Source: DASYPQ01 sp036006425 (lineage in GTDB: Bacteria; Planctomycetota; UBA1135; GCA-002686595). Taken from it: a DNA stretch of 64,000 bases. Made by a program: the position numbers and the translations under genes. The stretch lies in NCBI GenBank assembly GCA_036006425.1, contig DASYPQ010000027.1, positions 62,001 through 126,000 on the forward strand, given 5' to 3'. Of the stretch, positions 1 to 10,300 are shown piece after piece (positions within the stretch are counted from its first letter, which is position 1; each line of letters opens with the position of its first letter). Below the pieces are notes generated by a model. It ran no database searches. It was not told where the DNA came from and saw only the letters and a program-made list of their open reading frames with translations.

Positions 1-813
1 ATCGCGGTACTGCGCGGGCATGTCGCCGCCGCCCTGGGCACGGAAGACGTCGCGGACGTGGACGGGGAGGTCGCCCCACTTGTCGACTGCCGAGGCGCCC
101 GCGTGCGGCGCGTCGGTGGGGGAGGAACCCGGAGGATTCGCCGGGTTGTTTTTGGCCGCGGTCTTCGAAGCGTCGTTGCCCTTCGGAGTTCCGGAGGGCT
201 TCGGCTGTCCCTGCTGCTCGCGATCCTTCTGCGCCTGGGCCGAATCGGGTGCCTGCGGAGTCGCTTCCCGCTGCGTCGAGTTCTCGCCTTGGCGATCGAG
301 CGGGCTCTTGCCGGGCGTCGGGTCGCTGTCGCCGGGCTCGGTCTTGCCGTTGCCCTTCTTCGCGTCCTTGCTCGACGAACCCGAGGAGCCGGAGTTCTTG
401 CACATGCCGCCGGCGCTCTCGCACGAGCTCGACGAGCAGGGCTCGTGCTGCGCGAGCTCGAGGATGCGGTCGATCCCCGCGACGACGGACTTCCCGCGTT
501 CCTCGGACGTCGCGAGCAGGTCCTTGAGTCCCTGGACCGCGGCCGTCGCCTTGCTCTTGGCTTCGGCGGTCGCTCCGTCGGCGCCGCCGGCGCTCGCGTC
601 GGCGAGCAGCCGGTCGATGTCGCGCAGCTCGCGCTCGATTTTCCCGAACAGCCGGCGCATCTCCGCGTGCGGATCGTTCGCGTCTCCGGTGATGCCCGGG
701 AGCGGCACCGGGATCTCCCCGTGCGGGTGCTTCGGATCGTCGACGCGCAGAGGCAGGATCGCCGCCGCGGCGAGGAGCATCGGAACCGAGGGCATCGACC
801 AGAACGTGTTCAT
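1..813 (-). CDS. Secreted low-complexity protein, C-terminus cut by window edge
   Basis: The frame is open from an ATG at 813 to the left edge (271 residues), so the C-terminus is missing. GGAGAG lies 4 bases before the ATG. Residues 1-21 look like a signal peptide. Residues 50-120 are helical and charged, followed by three Cys (about 126, 131, 138) in a Ser/Gly patch and then a long hydrophilic Gln/Lys/Pro/Ser stretch. The last visible part (about 245-271) has the sense WGDLP..VRDVFR..GGDMPAQYRD, which resembles the end of small proteins that in planctomycete genomes follow DUF4175/BatA-type genes. It is the last visible gene of the leftward cluster, 32 bases after its neighbour. I do not know its function; an exported or periplasmic accessory role in the cluster is inferred. 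Confidence 0.7.
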   Translation of the reverse strand, partial: MNTFWSMPSVPMLLAAAAILPLRVDDPKHPHGEIPVPLPGITGDANDPHAEMRRLFGKIERELRDIDRLLADASAGGADGATAEAKSKATAAVQGLKDLLATSEERGKSVVAGIDRILELAQHEPCSSSSCESAGGMCKNSGSSGSSSKDAKKGNGKTEPGDSDPTPGKSPLDRQGENSTQREATPQAPDSAQAQKDREQQGQPKPSGTPKGNDASKTAAKNNPANPPGSSPTDAPHAGASAVDKWGDLPVHVRDVFRAQGGGDMPAQYRD

Positions 814-845
814 GGTTCTCTCCGTGGCAGGCATCGCGGACCCCA

Positions 846-3749
846 TCATGGCTCCTGGGAGGGCGGATCCGGAAGGCCCAATCGTTTTCGGAACTTCTCG
901 AACAAATCGCTCGTGCGCTGGTGGCGGTTCGCGAGGCGGGCGAGGTCCTCCAAGAGCAGCGGATCGGTCTCGCGACCCTCGGGGATCTCCGGGTGGGCGG
1001 CCTTGAACTTCTCCAGGCTGTCGAGGTTCTCGACCTCGAGCTGCCGCAGGAGCTTCAGCTCCGAGGCGTCGGGCACGAGCCGGTTCTTGCCCTTCTGCTG
1101 GTTTCCCTGCGACGACTGGCTCTGTTCCTGGCGGCGGCGCTCCTTCTCGATCTGCAGCGCGTCGTACAGCCAGGAAAGTCCCTGCTCGACGTCCTGCTGC
1201 AGCGCCTGGACGCGGTCGCCGCTCTGGTAGCCGCCCTCCTCGCCGAGATCCCGCGCGACGCGCAGGAGATCGCGACCCGCTTCGTCGAGGACCTCGGCGA
1301 ACACGAGGCTCTCCTCGGCCCGGATCGCCTTCTCGACTTCCGCGGCGCGCGCGGCGAAGCCTTCCTCGTTCTTGGCGAGCTTGCGGAGGCGCAGGCGCTG
1401 CGTGTGCGTCGCAGGTTCGCCGGGCTTGCGCGCGCCGTCGATCTCGACCGTCTCCTTCATGAGCTCGCGGTGTCCTTCGAGCATCGCCTTGACCTGCTCG
1501 GCGACCTTGAAGAGCAGCTCCTCGGCGCGCAGCTTCTGGTACTGCTCCTCCTCCTCGGAGAGCTGCTGCATCGCCTCGCGCATCTTCCGCTCGGCGTTCT
1601 CCTCGGAGCTCTGCGCCTCGTCCGTGTCCCCGGCGTCGAGCGACTCCTTCGCCTTCGCGGCGCTCGCGCCCGCCTGCGCGAGGCTCGGGCTCGGCTTCGC
1701 GGTCTCGCGCTTCTGGTTGCGCCGCGCGAGCTCGAGCAGCTCGTTCTTGATCTTCTCCTGCTCCGCGGCGAGCTCGGCCGCCTTGGCGCGGTCCTCGGTA
1801 CGCGTCAGGGGGGCGCTCTTGCGCGCCGCGTCCGCGGCCTGCTCGAGGTGCTCGAGCGCTTCGCGCTGCTTTTCCGCGGCCGCGGAGGAGCTGCCTTGCT
1901 CGAGACTCTTCGACGCGGACTGCATCGCGCTCTTCGCCGCGGAGAGCGCGCTCTTCGAGCCGCTCTCGCTCTTCGACCCGCTCTCGCTCTTCGAGCCCGA
2001 AGGGGAGCTCTGCGCGGAGGGTGAGCTCTGGGACGCACCCTGCTCCGCGGCGGCGGCCTTCGGCTCGATCGCTTCGAGCGACTTCGCGAGGGCCGCCTGC
2101 TCGCCGGCGAGGGCGCGCTCGGCGTCCTTCTTCGGTGCGCCGGGAGCCTCGCCCGAGCGCGCGCGCGCGAGCGCTTCGCGCGCCGCGGCGAGCCGCTGCT
2201 CCGCGTCGCGGGCGGCGGCCGCGGCCTGCTCCGCGTCGCCCTTGGCCGCGCTCTCCGCGGCGCTCTTCTGCGCTTCGGCCGCATCGGCGAGGTCCTTCTT
2301 CGCCTCGCTCCCTGGGCCGGACTGCCCCTCCGGTCGGGCTTCGAGCGCGCGCGCGAGGCGCTGCGCGTCCTCGGCGGCGCCGGCTTGCGACGTCGCGAGC
2401 GCCTTCGGCAGCGTCGCCTGCTCCTCGAGACCCGCGGCGAGCTTCCGGCCGGCGTCGGACGCGGCCTGGGCCTCGGCGTCCGCGCGCGCTTCGAGGCTCT
2501 TGTCCGACGACGGCTTGCTCCCGTCCGGGACCGCGCCGGCTTGCAGCGCCGTGCGCGCCTTCTGGGCGACCTCTCCCGCGGCGGTCTTGTGCTCGGCGAT
2601 CGCGGCGAGGCTCGCGTCGGCGGCCTGGTGCTGCTCGCGCGCGACGGCGAGCTCCGCTTCGGCGGCCTTCTCGAGCGCCGTCGCCTGCTCCTCGAGCGAG
2701 CGCGCGGCCTCCTCGCGCCCCTGCGGATTGGCGGGCGCCTGCGCGAGAGCCTGCGCTGCCGCCTGGAGCGCCTTCGACGCGCGCGCGTCGCTCTCGCCCG
2801 CGGCCTTCTCGCGGCGCTGCTCGCGCGCGGCCGACGCCTCGAGGTCCCGCTGCGCGGCGGCGACGTCGGAATTCGCGTCGCGCGCGGCCGCGGCCGCCTG
2901 GCGCAGCTCGCGCGCGGCCTGCGCGAGGCGTTGCGCCGCCGCCGCGCGCTCGGCGGCGTGCTCGAGCGAAGGTGAAGCCGCCTCGAGAGCGGACTTCTCG
3001 CCGGGCTTCCACGATTCGAGCACCGCGCGATCGGTCGCCTGCCGCGCGGCGAGGGCCTCGAGCTCGCGCGCGATCGCCGCGAGCTCCATCTCGCCGCTCT
3101 CGCGTGCACGCGCCTCGGTGCGGTTCAGCAGCGCGCGCTGGGCGTCGATCGCCTTCTGGATCTGCTGCTCGAGGTCCTTGCGGTCCGGCGAGGCCGTGCT
3201 CTGCTCGAGCGCCGTCGTCTTCTGGTGCAGCTCCTTCTCCTGGTCCGCGAGCGCCGAGAGCTCGGCTTGGAGCTTCTTGAGCGCGTCGAGGGAGTGCTCG
3301 AGGTCGTCGAGTCCCTGGCGGTCGGTCAGGATCGCGTACAGCTTCTCGAGGCTCTTGACGACGGACTCCTGCACCTCGACGGCCTGCACGGTCTGGCCCG
3401 AGTCGAGGCTCGCTTTCGCGCCGCCCATCAGCTCGTCGACGGTCTTCGATCCCTGCTCGGGCGCCCGGACGCCGAGTTGCGCCAGGCCGTCGCGCAGGAG
3501 CTTCGCCGCGTGCGTGCGGCCCTCGGCCTCGAAGCGCGTCGCGAGGAGCTCCATCGTCTGCCGGAGTCTCGCGAGCTGGCGCTGGAGGAGCGCCTGGTCG
3601 TCGGCGAGGCCGGAGCGCTCGCGGCTCGAGCCGCCGGGCTGTTGCGCGTGCGCGGGGAGCATCGAACCGGCCAGCAGGACGGCTGCGCCGAGCACGGTGG
3701 AGAGGCTCCAGCGCGCGCGTCGGTCGGTTCTCGTCGGGTTCGATTCCAT
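846..3749 (-). CDS. Exported Ala/Glu-rich coiled-coil protein
   Basis: 967 residues. A signal peptide with cleavage after AHA near residue 35 is clear. The rest is almost entirely heptad-like Ala/Glu/Gln/Lys/Arg sequence, so a long periplasmic coiled coil is predicted. Near residues 575-610 a Ser-rich linker carries tandem GSKSES units encoded by an 18-base repeat. The C-terminal 250 residues are more conventional helical sequence. The gene sits between the DUF4175-like membrane protein (40 bases upstream) and the truncated gene at 1-813 and is probably co-transcribed with them. Proteins of this kind are usually annotated only as hypothetical or as SMC-like by composition; I see no Walker motifs, so an ATPase or SMC function is not supported. 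A structural role in the envelope is inferred. Confidence 0.75.
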   Translation of the reverse strand: MESNPTRTDRRARWSLSTVLGAAVLLAGSMLPAHAQQPGGSSRERSGLADDQALLQRQLARLRQTMELLATRFEAEGRTHAAKLLRDGLAQLGVRAPEQGSKTVDELMGGAKASLDSGQTVQAVEVQESVVKSLEKLYAILTDRQGLDDLEHSLDALKKLQAELSALADQEKELHQKTTALEQSTASPDRKDLEQQIQKAIDAQRALLNRTEARARESGEMELAAIARELEALAARQATDRAVLESWKPGEKSALEAASPSLEHAAERAAAAQRLAQAARELRQAAAAARDANSDVAAAQRDLEASAAREQRREKAAGESDARASKALQAAAQALAQAPANPQGREEAARSLEEQATALEKAAEAELAVAREQHQAADASLAAIAEHKTAAGEVAQKARTALQAGAVPDGSKPSSDKSLEARADAEAQAASDAGRKLAAGLEEQATLPKALATSQAGAAEDAQRLARALEARPEGQSGPGSEAKKDLADAAEAQKSAAESAAKGDAEQAAAAARDAEQRLAAAREALARARSGEAPGAPKKDAERALAGEQAALAKSLEAIEPKAAAAEQGASQSSPSAQSSPSGSKSESGSKSESGSKSALSAAKSAMQSASKSLEQGSSSAAAEKQREALEHLEQAADAARKSAPLTRTEDRAKAAELAAEQEKIKNELLELARRNQKRETAKPSPSLAQAGASAAKAKESLDAGDTDEAQSSEENAERKMREAMQQLSEEEEQYQKLRAEELLFKVAEQVKAMLEGHRELMKETVEIDGARKPGEPATHTQRLRLRKLAKNEEGFAARAAEVEKAIRAEESLVFAEVLDEAGRDLLRVARDLGEEGGYQSGDRVQALQQDVEQGLSWLYDALQIEKERRRQEQSQSSQGNQQKGKNRLVPDASELKLLRQLEVENLDSLEKFKAAHPEIPEGRETDPLLLEDLARLANRHQRTSDLFEKFRKRLGLPDPPSQEP
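1961..1996 (-). repeat. 18-base tandem repeat coding for GSKSES units
   Basis: Two 18-base units (1961-1978 and 1979-1996) differ at a single base, and a partial third copy precedes them at 1946-1960. They lie in frame inside the coiled-coil gene and encode repeated Gly-Ser-Lys-Ser-Glu-Ser, forming a flexible linker between two helical segments. Copy number could vary between strains by slippage. Confidence 0.7.
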
Positions 3750-3789
3750 CTCGCTCCTCTTCTTATCGGCGCTTCCGCGGTCGTCGCGC

Positions 3790-6147
3790 TCAGTGATCCT
3801 TCGCGAAGGTCTTCGTCCGCTCCTGGAGAGTCTTCTGCCCGTTCAGGATGTCCCGCGTGAGGCTGAGGACCGATTGGTAATTGTCCCACTCCGCGAGCAT
3901 TTCCAGCAGATTCTCGATCTTGTCGACCACGGCCTTCTGGCTCGTCGCGGCCGCGGTGAGCTCGGAGTGCACTCGCGCCGGATCGCGCGTGTCCTGCGCG
4001 CGCGCGAGAGCCGCCGTCGCGGCGGGCGCATCCGCTTCGCTGACCTCGAGCGCGAGGCCCGCGATGCGCAGCAACCGGTCGGCGAGGCCCGAGGGCGCTC
4101 CCGAAGCCGCGCGCTCGTCCGACGCGATCTCGCGCCAGGCTTCCGCGTCGAAGGTCCGGTCCGAGTCCGCGAGGCGCGCGTCGACCTTCTCGAGCAGCGG
4201 CGCCGCGCGGTCGTCGACGCGGGCGTACAGGACCCCTTCGAGGGCGGAGCACAGGTCGCGGGAGAGCGAACGCGCGTCGCCTTCGACGCGGCGCTCGCCG
4301 GTCGCGGCGGCGAAGATCTCGTCCGCGGAATCGCCCGAGAGGAGCGCATCGCTCTCGAGACCGGCGATCAGCTCCTGCGTGCGGCGCTGCTTGGTGCGCT
4401 GCAGCTCCGAGAGCGTCGCCGCCGCGGCGCGCGCGCGCCCGAGGCGGTCCTGGAGGCGGCGCAGGTACTCGTCGGGCGAGACGATGCGGATGCGCAGCGC
4501 GGCGCTCTTGCCCTCGTGCGCGGTCGGTTCCCGGTTGTCGGTGGCGGAGACGCTGAGCTCGATCTGCGAGCCGACCGCGGTCCCCCCGGAACCCGCGACG
4601 TCGGCGATCTCGAGCCGCGAACGCGCCCGCGCTACGGCGCGGAACGTCGAGGACGAGGCGCGGACGGGGGCTCCGGCGCGTCCGCCCGCCGGATCGGCTC
4701 CGCGGTCGATCTCGCTGCGCTCGTCGCGCGGGACGAGGGCCCATTCGAGCTCGCGCTGGAACGCCGGTGTCCCGGTGTCGCCCGTCGGATTCGCGGCGAC
4801 GGCCATGTGCGCGATCCCGAAATCGTCGCGCGCGCGGGCGCGCAGGGAGATGGCACCTCCCGGGACGGTGTCGAAGTCGCCGCGACCGGGAGCGAGGATC
4901 TCGACCTCGGGAGCGCGGTCCTCGACGACCGTGATCGCGAAGAGGCCGGGATCCGGGTTCGAGAGCCGGGAGGCGTCGACGAGCTCGATGCGGTAGCGCA
5001 GCGTCTTCTCGGGCGCGATCTCGAACGCGAGCCCCGTCGGATCCGGCGTCGCGTCCGCCTTCGCGCCGCCCCGGTGGAACGGCGACGCGACGAGGTCGAG
5101 CACGCGATCCTCGGGGAGCAGGCGCGCCTTGCCGGTCGCGTCGGCGGGATCGGGGAGCACGTGCACGACGACCTTGCTCCCGGCCAGGATCTCGGCGTCG
5201 CCGCCGTCGAGCGTGTCGCGGCGCATCCCGCTGTACGCCGGCGGGTCGACGTCGACCGCGAGTCCGACGATGTCGGGCGGCCGCAGCACGACGAGCCGCA
5301 CGCTCGGGTCCTCGTCCGTGTCGTCGCCGCCGGTCGCGTAGAGGACGACGTCCTCCTGCACGGAGCGCAGAAGGGTCCGGAAGGTGTCGCCGCCCGACGC
5401 GGTGAGCACCGCGCGCTGCCCGCCCGTGAAGTGGAGCGTCACCTCGTCGGGGACCTTGCCCTCGGCGCGCACGACGACGGGCACGTCGGATCCGCGCGCC
5501 ACGCGCACTTCGAGCTGCTCTCCGCGCGCGGGGGCCGGCGACGGCGCGGTTCCGGTCGCCGAGATTTCGATCGTGAGGTGCGTACGCTGCGGCCAGGCCG
5601 CGTCGCCTCCGAAGAGCCGGATGAAGAACACCCGCGACGCCGTCGGATTGGCGAGGAGGACCGCGGCGCACAGCACGCCCGACAGGGAGCCGACGAGGAA
5701 GCGGAACCGCGGGCCGCGGGAATCGACCGCGCGCGAGACGTCGATCCGGGTCGCGGCGAGCTCGGCCTCGGCGAGGATTCCCGAGGCGATCTCGGGATCG
5801 GCGACCGTGCGCGTTCCCTGCGCGAGCTCGGCCGCCGTGACGAGGAGCTGCTTCAGCTCGGGGTTCGCGCGCTCGATGAGGACGGCGCACGCGGTCGAGT
5901 CGGGGCGCGCGCGCAAGGGCCGGACGAGGGCGCGCAGGACGATGTACGTCGGCAGCGCGCCCAGCAGGAAGAGGTGGACCCAGCGCACTCCGCGCGGCAC
6001 GTGCATCGTCCAGTCGAGCACGAAATCGAGGAGCAGGAGCGCGGCGGTTGCCCCGACGACCGTGGAGAGGCCGTGGATCCAGACGAGTCGCGTCACCCGC
6101 GCGTGCAGGCGATCGAGGACTCGCAGGATGTTCGCTCCGTGGTTCAT
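3790..6147 (-). CDS. DUF4175-like membrane protein
   Basis: 785 residues. Two hydrophobic segments near residues 25-45 and 58-76 and a third near 137-160 place a short N-terminal domain in the membrane; the remaining 600 residues would be periplasmic. This part has beta-sandwich-like stretches with PPAYSG and VVEDRAPEVEI-type motifs followed by helical sequence rich in Arg and Glu, which is the layout of DUF4175-type proteins found beside BatA/VWA genes. The start is an ATG 4 bases after the stop of the prenyltransferase-repeat gene, so translation is probably coupled. No catalytic motif is visible. The family assignment rests on layout and neighbours and is moderately sure; the function is unknown. 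Confidence 0.7.
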   Translation of the reverse strand: MNHGANILRVLDRLHARVTRLVWIHGLSTVVGATAALLLLDFVLDWTMHVPRGVRWVHLFLLGALPTYIVLRALVRPLRARPDSTACAVLIERANPELKQLLVTAAELAQGTRTVADPEIASGILAEAELAATRIDVSRAVDSRGPRFRFLVGSLSGVLCAAVLLANPTASRVFFIRLFGGDAAWPQRTHLTIEISATGTAPSPAPARGEQLEVRVARGSDVPVVVRAEGKVPDEVTLHFTGGQRAVLTASGGDTFRTLLRSVQEDVVLYATGGDDTDEDPSVRLVVLRPPDIVGLAVDVDPPAYSGMRRDTLDGGDAEILAGSKVVVHVLPDPADATGKARLLPEDRVLDLVASPFHRGGAKADATPDPTGLAFEIAPEKTLRYRIELVDASRLSNPDPGLFAITVVEDRAPEVEILAPGRGDFDTVPGGAISLRARARDDFGIAHMAVAANPTGDTGTPAFQRELEWALVPRDERSEIDRGADPAGGRAGAPVRASSSTFRAVARARSRLEIADVAGSGGTAVGSQIELSVSATDNREPTAHEGKSAALRIRIVSPDEYLRRLQDRLGRARAAAATLSELQRTKQRRTQELIAGLESDALLSGDSADEIFAAATGERRVEGDARSLSRDLCSALEGVLYARVDDRAAPLLEKVDARLADSDRTFDAEAWREIASDERAASGAPSGLADRLLRIAGLALEVSEADAPAATAALARAQDTRDPARVHSELTAAATSQKAVVDKIENLLEMLAEWDNYQSVLSLTRDILNGQKTLQERTKTFAKDH

Positions 6148-6151
6148 CGAC

Positions 6152-7303
6152 TCAGCGCTGGAAGATCGGGAGGAACCGGTACGGGATCTCGAGGATCAGG
6201 ACACCCATCGCCGTTCCGAACGCCGGACCCGGGCCGACCGCGTTCGGCCACGATCCGTCCTCGTGCTGGATCGAGAGCAGGACGCGTCGCACTTCCTCGA
6301 AGTACGGCTCCCAGTACGGACTCCCGGCCGTGTACATCGCCTGTACGGCGTAGTAGTGGCCGTACCAGAAATAGTAGTGGCCTTCGGAGACCGGGCTCTC
6401 GAGCGAAGGCATCTGGTCGAAGCGCGCGAGGTCGTGCGAGAGGTAGTCGAGCCCCTTGCGGATCAGGTCGTCCGAGTAGACGCCGAGGCCGTGGAGCGCC
6501 GTGACGCCGGCCGCCGTCAACGGGAACGAGGTGCGCGACTTCACGTCCTTCTGGTAGCGGAACGTGCCGATCTCGGTCCCGAAGTCGCGCGGGGGATAGA
6601 CGGATTGGACGTCGCCGCGCTGCTCGCGCGTGTACGCGGACCCGACGACGTACTTCGCGGCGCGGTCGACCGTCGACTTCGGGACGCGGATGCCGATGTT
6701 GCGCGCGGCGCGCAGCGCGATCACCTGGCACACGACGATCGACATGTCGGATTCGCGCGAGTACGGCTCGTAGCGCCAGCCGCCCTCGTCGTTCTGCGAC
6801 TTGACGATGAAGTCGACCGCCTTCTGCAGCTGCGCCTCGACGTCCTCGCGGTGCGTCATCCCGCACACTTCCGCCAGGAAGAGCGTGGCGAACGCGTGGT
6901 CGTACATCCTGGAGCCCGAGCGCGTGATGTACCCGTCCTCCTGCACGCAGGAGAGGACGAAATTGAGACCGCGCTCGACGTTCGGGCCGTACAGGCCGCG
7001 CCCGGGGAGGTGGCCGCCGGCGAGGAACGCCATGCACGCGAGCGACGTGACGCCGAGGTGTCCGCGGTCCTCGGACGTGTGGTTGTAGTCGTTGTTCAGC
7101 TTGTAGCCGATCTTCGCGATCCAGGCGCCGTCGGCCGACTGGTTCGCGGCGAGCCACGCGAGTCCGCGCTCGACGGCGCGGCTGTGCTCGGGCGTCACGA
7201 CGATCGCCGCCGCACCGTCGTCGGCGGGCGGGGCCTGCTGCGTGGTGCCGGAGAACGCGAGGAGAGCCGCGGGAAGGAGCGAGAAGAGCCCAGTGGGAAT
7301 CAT
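6152..7303 (-). CDS. Exported prenyltransferase/squalene-cyclase-repeat protein
   Basis: 383 residues with a signal peptide over about the first 20. The protein is built from alpha-alpha toroid repeats of the terpene-cyclase/prenyltransferase type: GLAWLAANQSADGAW (about 48-62), GLNFVLSCVQEDGY, VDFIVKSQNDEGGW and VLLSIQHEDGSW near the C-terminus. I do not see the DxDD catalytic motif of squalene-hopene cyclases, and the export signal also argues against cytosolic hopanoid synthesis. Such proteins are common in planctomycete BatA/VWA clusters, where they probably serve as scaffolds or binding proteins. The ATG overlaps the stop of the upstream PQQ gene as ATGA, indicating coupled translation. 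Confidence 0.85.
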   Translation of the reverse strand: MIPTGLFSLLPAALLAFSGTTQQAPPADDGAAAIVVTPEHSRAVERGLAWLAANQSADGAWIAKIGYKLNNDYNHTSEDRGHLGVTSLACMAFLAGGHLPGRGLYGPNVERGLNFVLSCVQEDGYITRSGSRMYDHAFATLFLAEVCGMTHREDVEAQLQKAVDFIVKSQNDEGGWRYEPYSRESDMSIVVCQVIALRAARNIGIRVPKSTVDRAAKYVVGSAYTREQRGDVQSVYPPRDFGTEIGTFRYQKDVKSRTSFPLTAAGVTALHGLGVYSDDLIRKGLDYLSHDLARFDQMPSLESPVSEGHYYFWYGHYYAVQAMYTAGSPYWEPYFEEVRRVLLSIQHEDGSWPNAVGPGPAFGTAMGVLILEIPYRFLPIFQR

Positions 7304-10300
7304 CGGAGCACCTCGAGTCCGCTCTGGCCCCGGACGAGGAGTCCGGCGCCGAGCGGGTACAGCTTGATCGCATCACATCGTCCCATGGCCGGCGACATCG
7401 GAAGGCTGCCGAGATCGCGGCCGCTGCCGCGATCGAAGCACTCGACGAACGTCGGGAACGACATGCCGGTTTTGGAGTTCAAGGAATAGACGATCGCGAC
7501 CGCGTCGGTCGAGAGGACTGGTTGGGGCGCGGGCGAGAACGGCGGCCGCAGGAGGACGAGGTCGCCGAACGCGTGCACCAGGGGCTGGACCCAGACCTCG
7601 CCACTCTCGAGATCAACGGCGCGCACACGCGCCTCCGTGGACCCCTCGCGCGCATTCAGGAGGAAGATCGTCGTGCTCGGGAGACGGATCCGGCCGGTGC
7701 CGAGCAGGCCGAACACGCGATCCGACGGCGCGATCCGGACGTTCGGGAGCGGGGACACGGCGCCGAGATGGGTCGCGAGCTCGACGAGAGTCGTCGCCGG
7801 GGCGGCGCCGGCCGCGGCGCTGCTGATCGGCGGGCCGATCAGGAGCCAGCTCCGCTCGCCGTGCTGCAGGACGGCGAGGAGCTCGCGCGGATCGGGAGCC
7901 TCGTCGCGATCGGTCTCGCTCGCGGGGTCGTTCGCGGGAGCCGCGTCCGGACGATCCCCGCCGATCGCGACGCGCCACGCGCGCGCCCCCGTCGTGAGAT
8001 CGATCGCGATCACCTGGTTGTTCGAAGGCTCGCGCGACTGGAGGAACCACGGCACGATCAGGAGATCCCCGTCGATCCACGCGTCGTCCGACGTCGAGCC
8101 GGACGCCGGGCTGTCGAGCTGGAACGCGACCGCATCGCGGCCGGTGACGAGATCGAGCGCGAGGCCCTTGCGCCGGCTGCGCGCGGGCAGGAGGACGACC
8201 TTGTTCGCGGAGAGCACGGGCACCGGCGAGAGTCCGGGATCGACGACCGGCACGCGCCACAGCTCGATCCCGGCGTGCACGTCGAGCGCCTGCAGGAAGC
8301 GGCGTCCCGATCCGAGATCGGCCGAGACGACGACGATCCCGGCCGCGTACGCGAGCGTCAGGGACGCGGGCGTCGCGCCTTCGGGGCGCCACGCCCAGAC
8401 CATCCTCCCCTGCGTGTCGATTGCGGAGACGCCCGCTCCCGTCGCGACGAGGATGCGGCCGGGCGCGAGGGCCGTGCGGCGCGACCACGGAGGATTGACG
8501 ACTCCCAAAGGCGTCTGGGGCACGGGGATCCGCACGTCCGCGAACGCGAATTCGAGGTCCGGATCGCGCTCCGGTCGACCGACGAGCGCGTTCACGAGCA
8601 CGAACCCGCGGTCCGACGTGCGGATCACGGCGTACTCCTCGAGACCGCCGGCCGGCTCGGCGCCTTCGCCGCGCGATCCGTCGTCGGCGGGCACGCGGCC
8701 GAGGATCTCCCAGTCGAACGTGAGCGCGCGCCCTTCGCGCCGCAGATCGCGGAAATGGCCCGGGACGCGCGTCGGGTCCGCCCGCTGCCAGCGCGCGATC
8801 CCCGCGCCGAGCTCCGCGAGCGTGCGGCCTCCGTCGCCGTCGAGGTCCGAGCGCACGCCGCCGCGGGCGACGGCGAGGTTCTTCGAGAGCTGCGCGGCGA
8901 GCTCGCGGTTGCCCGCGCGCGACATCGCGGACGAGAGACGCAGGAGCGCGCGCACTTCGCGTTCGGTCGCGTCGGCGAGATGCCACGCGCGCGGGAGCAT
9001 CGCCTGGACGATCGCGGCGACCGCGGCGGCGTCGCCCCGCTCCATCGCCCACGCGAGGCGCTGGTCGTCGGCGTTCTGCGACGCGTGCGAGTGCGGGTAC
9101 AGGCGTCCGACGAGGGCGAGCTTCGCCCCGTCGCGCGCGCTCAGCGCTTCGTCGTACAGCTTCTGCGCGCGCGTTTCGAAGGCCTCGTACCCCTCGGCGT
9201 TCCCGTCGTGGATCAGGACGGCGATGCGGTCCGCGGCGACCGAGCCCGCGGAACCCTGCGGGAGCTCGATGTCGGGGTAACGCTCGAGGACCGCGTGGAG
9301 GTCGACGAGCTCCGCGCGCGCGTCGCCGGCGACGTTCGCCGCGGCGATGCGCTCGAAGAGCACCCACAGTCCGGTCGGGATCTCCCACGGGTTGCTCTCG
9401 CGTCGCGCGAGGCTCCCGACGATCGGGGTGAGGCGGGGAACTCCGGCGGCAGGAGCGCGCTCGGTGTCGCCGGCGTCGGCCGCCGCCGTGTCGCACACGA
9501 TCGGCAGGTCCGCGCAGCAGCGCTCGAGCGCCGCGAGCGCGTCCGCGTACGCCGCGTCGCGCCGCGGGTCCGCCGCGGTGTTCCCGCGCAGCAGGATCAG
9601 CTCCTCGAGCAGCGTGTCGCGCAGCGCGCCGTTGTCGGGCGCGAGCGCGCGCGCGCGCCGGAGCGCCGCGAGAGCCCCCGCGCGATCGGCGAGCCCGCTC
9701 TTCAACCGGGCCTCGGTGCGGAGCACGCGGTGCATCTCGGTCCCGGCCGGCGAGACCTCACCCTCCTTGAATCCCGCGAGCGTTCCCTCGAGCGTCGCCT
9801 CGGCTTCGGCGAGGTGCGCGCGCGCGGCGTCGGATTGCCCGCGCTGCCACTCCGACGCGCCGCGGTCCGCGAGAAGCCGTCCGAGCTCGAGCGCGCGCGC
9901 GACGTCGCCCGGATGCGCGGCGAGGTCGGCTCGCGCGCGTTCGGTCAGGAGATTCCAGTCGAACCACCCCGTCGCCCGGAACAGCGAGAGCGAGGACACC
10001 TCTCCGGGCCCGACGACGAGGTTGCCGCCGCTCTTCCCCGGGCTCCAGGGGACGGTCGCGAGACGGCTGCCGCTCTCCGCGTCGATCTCGATCCGCTCCT
10101 CCTTGAGCGGGATCACGACGCGACTTCCCGCGAGGACGGGACGCCACGGGATCCCGTCGAGGAGCTTGTCGTCCGAGAAGGACCAGCGCGCGACCGCGGG
10201 CGGCGAGAGGCGCAGCCCGCGCGGCGCCGAGATGGCACCGATCCCGTTGCCGCTGACGATCGCGCTGTTCCCGCGCACGCCGACGAGCAGATCGACCGCG

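Noticed and set aside
1372..6504. A plus-strand open frame of about 1700 codons opposite the coiled-coil and DUF4175-like genes
   Set aside because: Ser/Ala/Arg-rich composition with no family features; it mirrors the codon bias of the real minus-strand genes.
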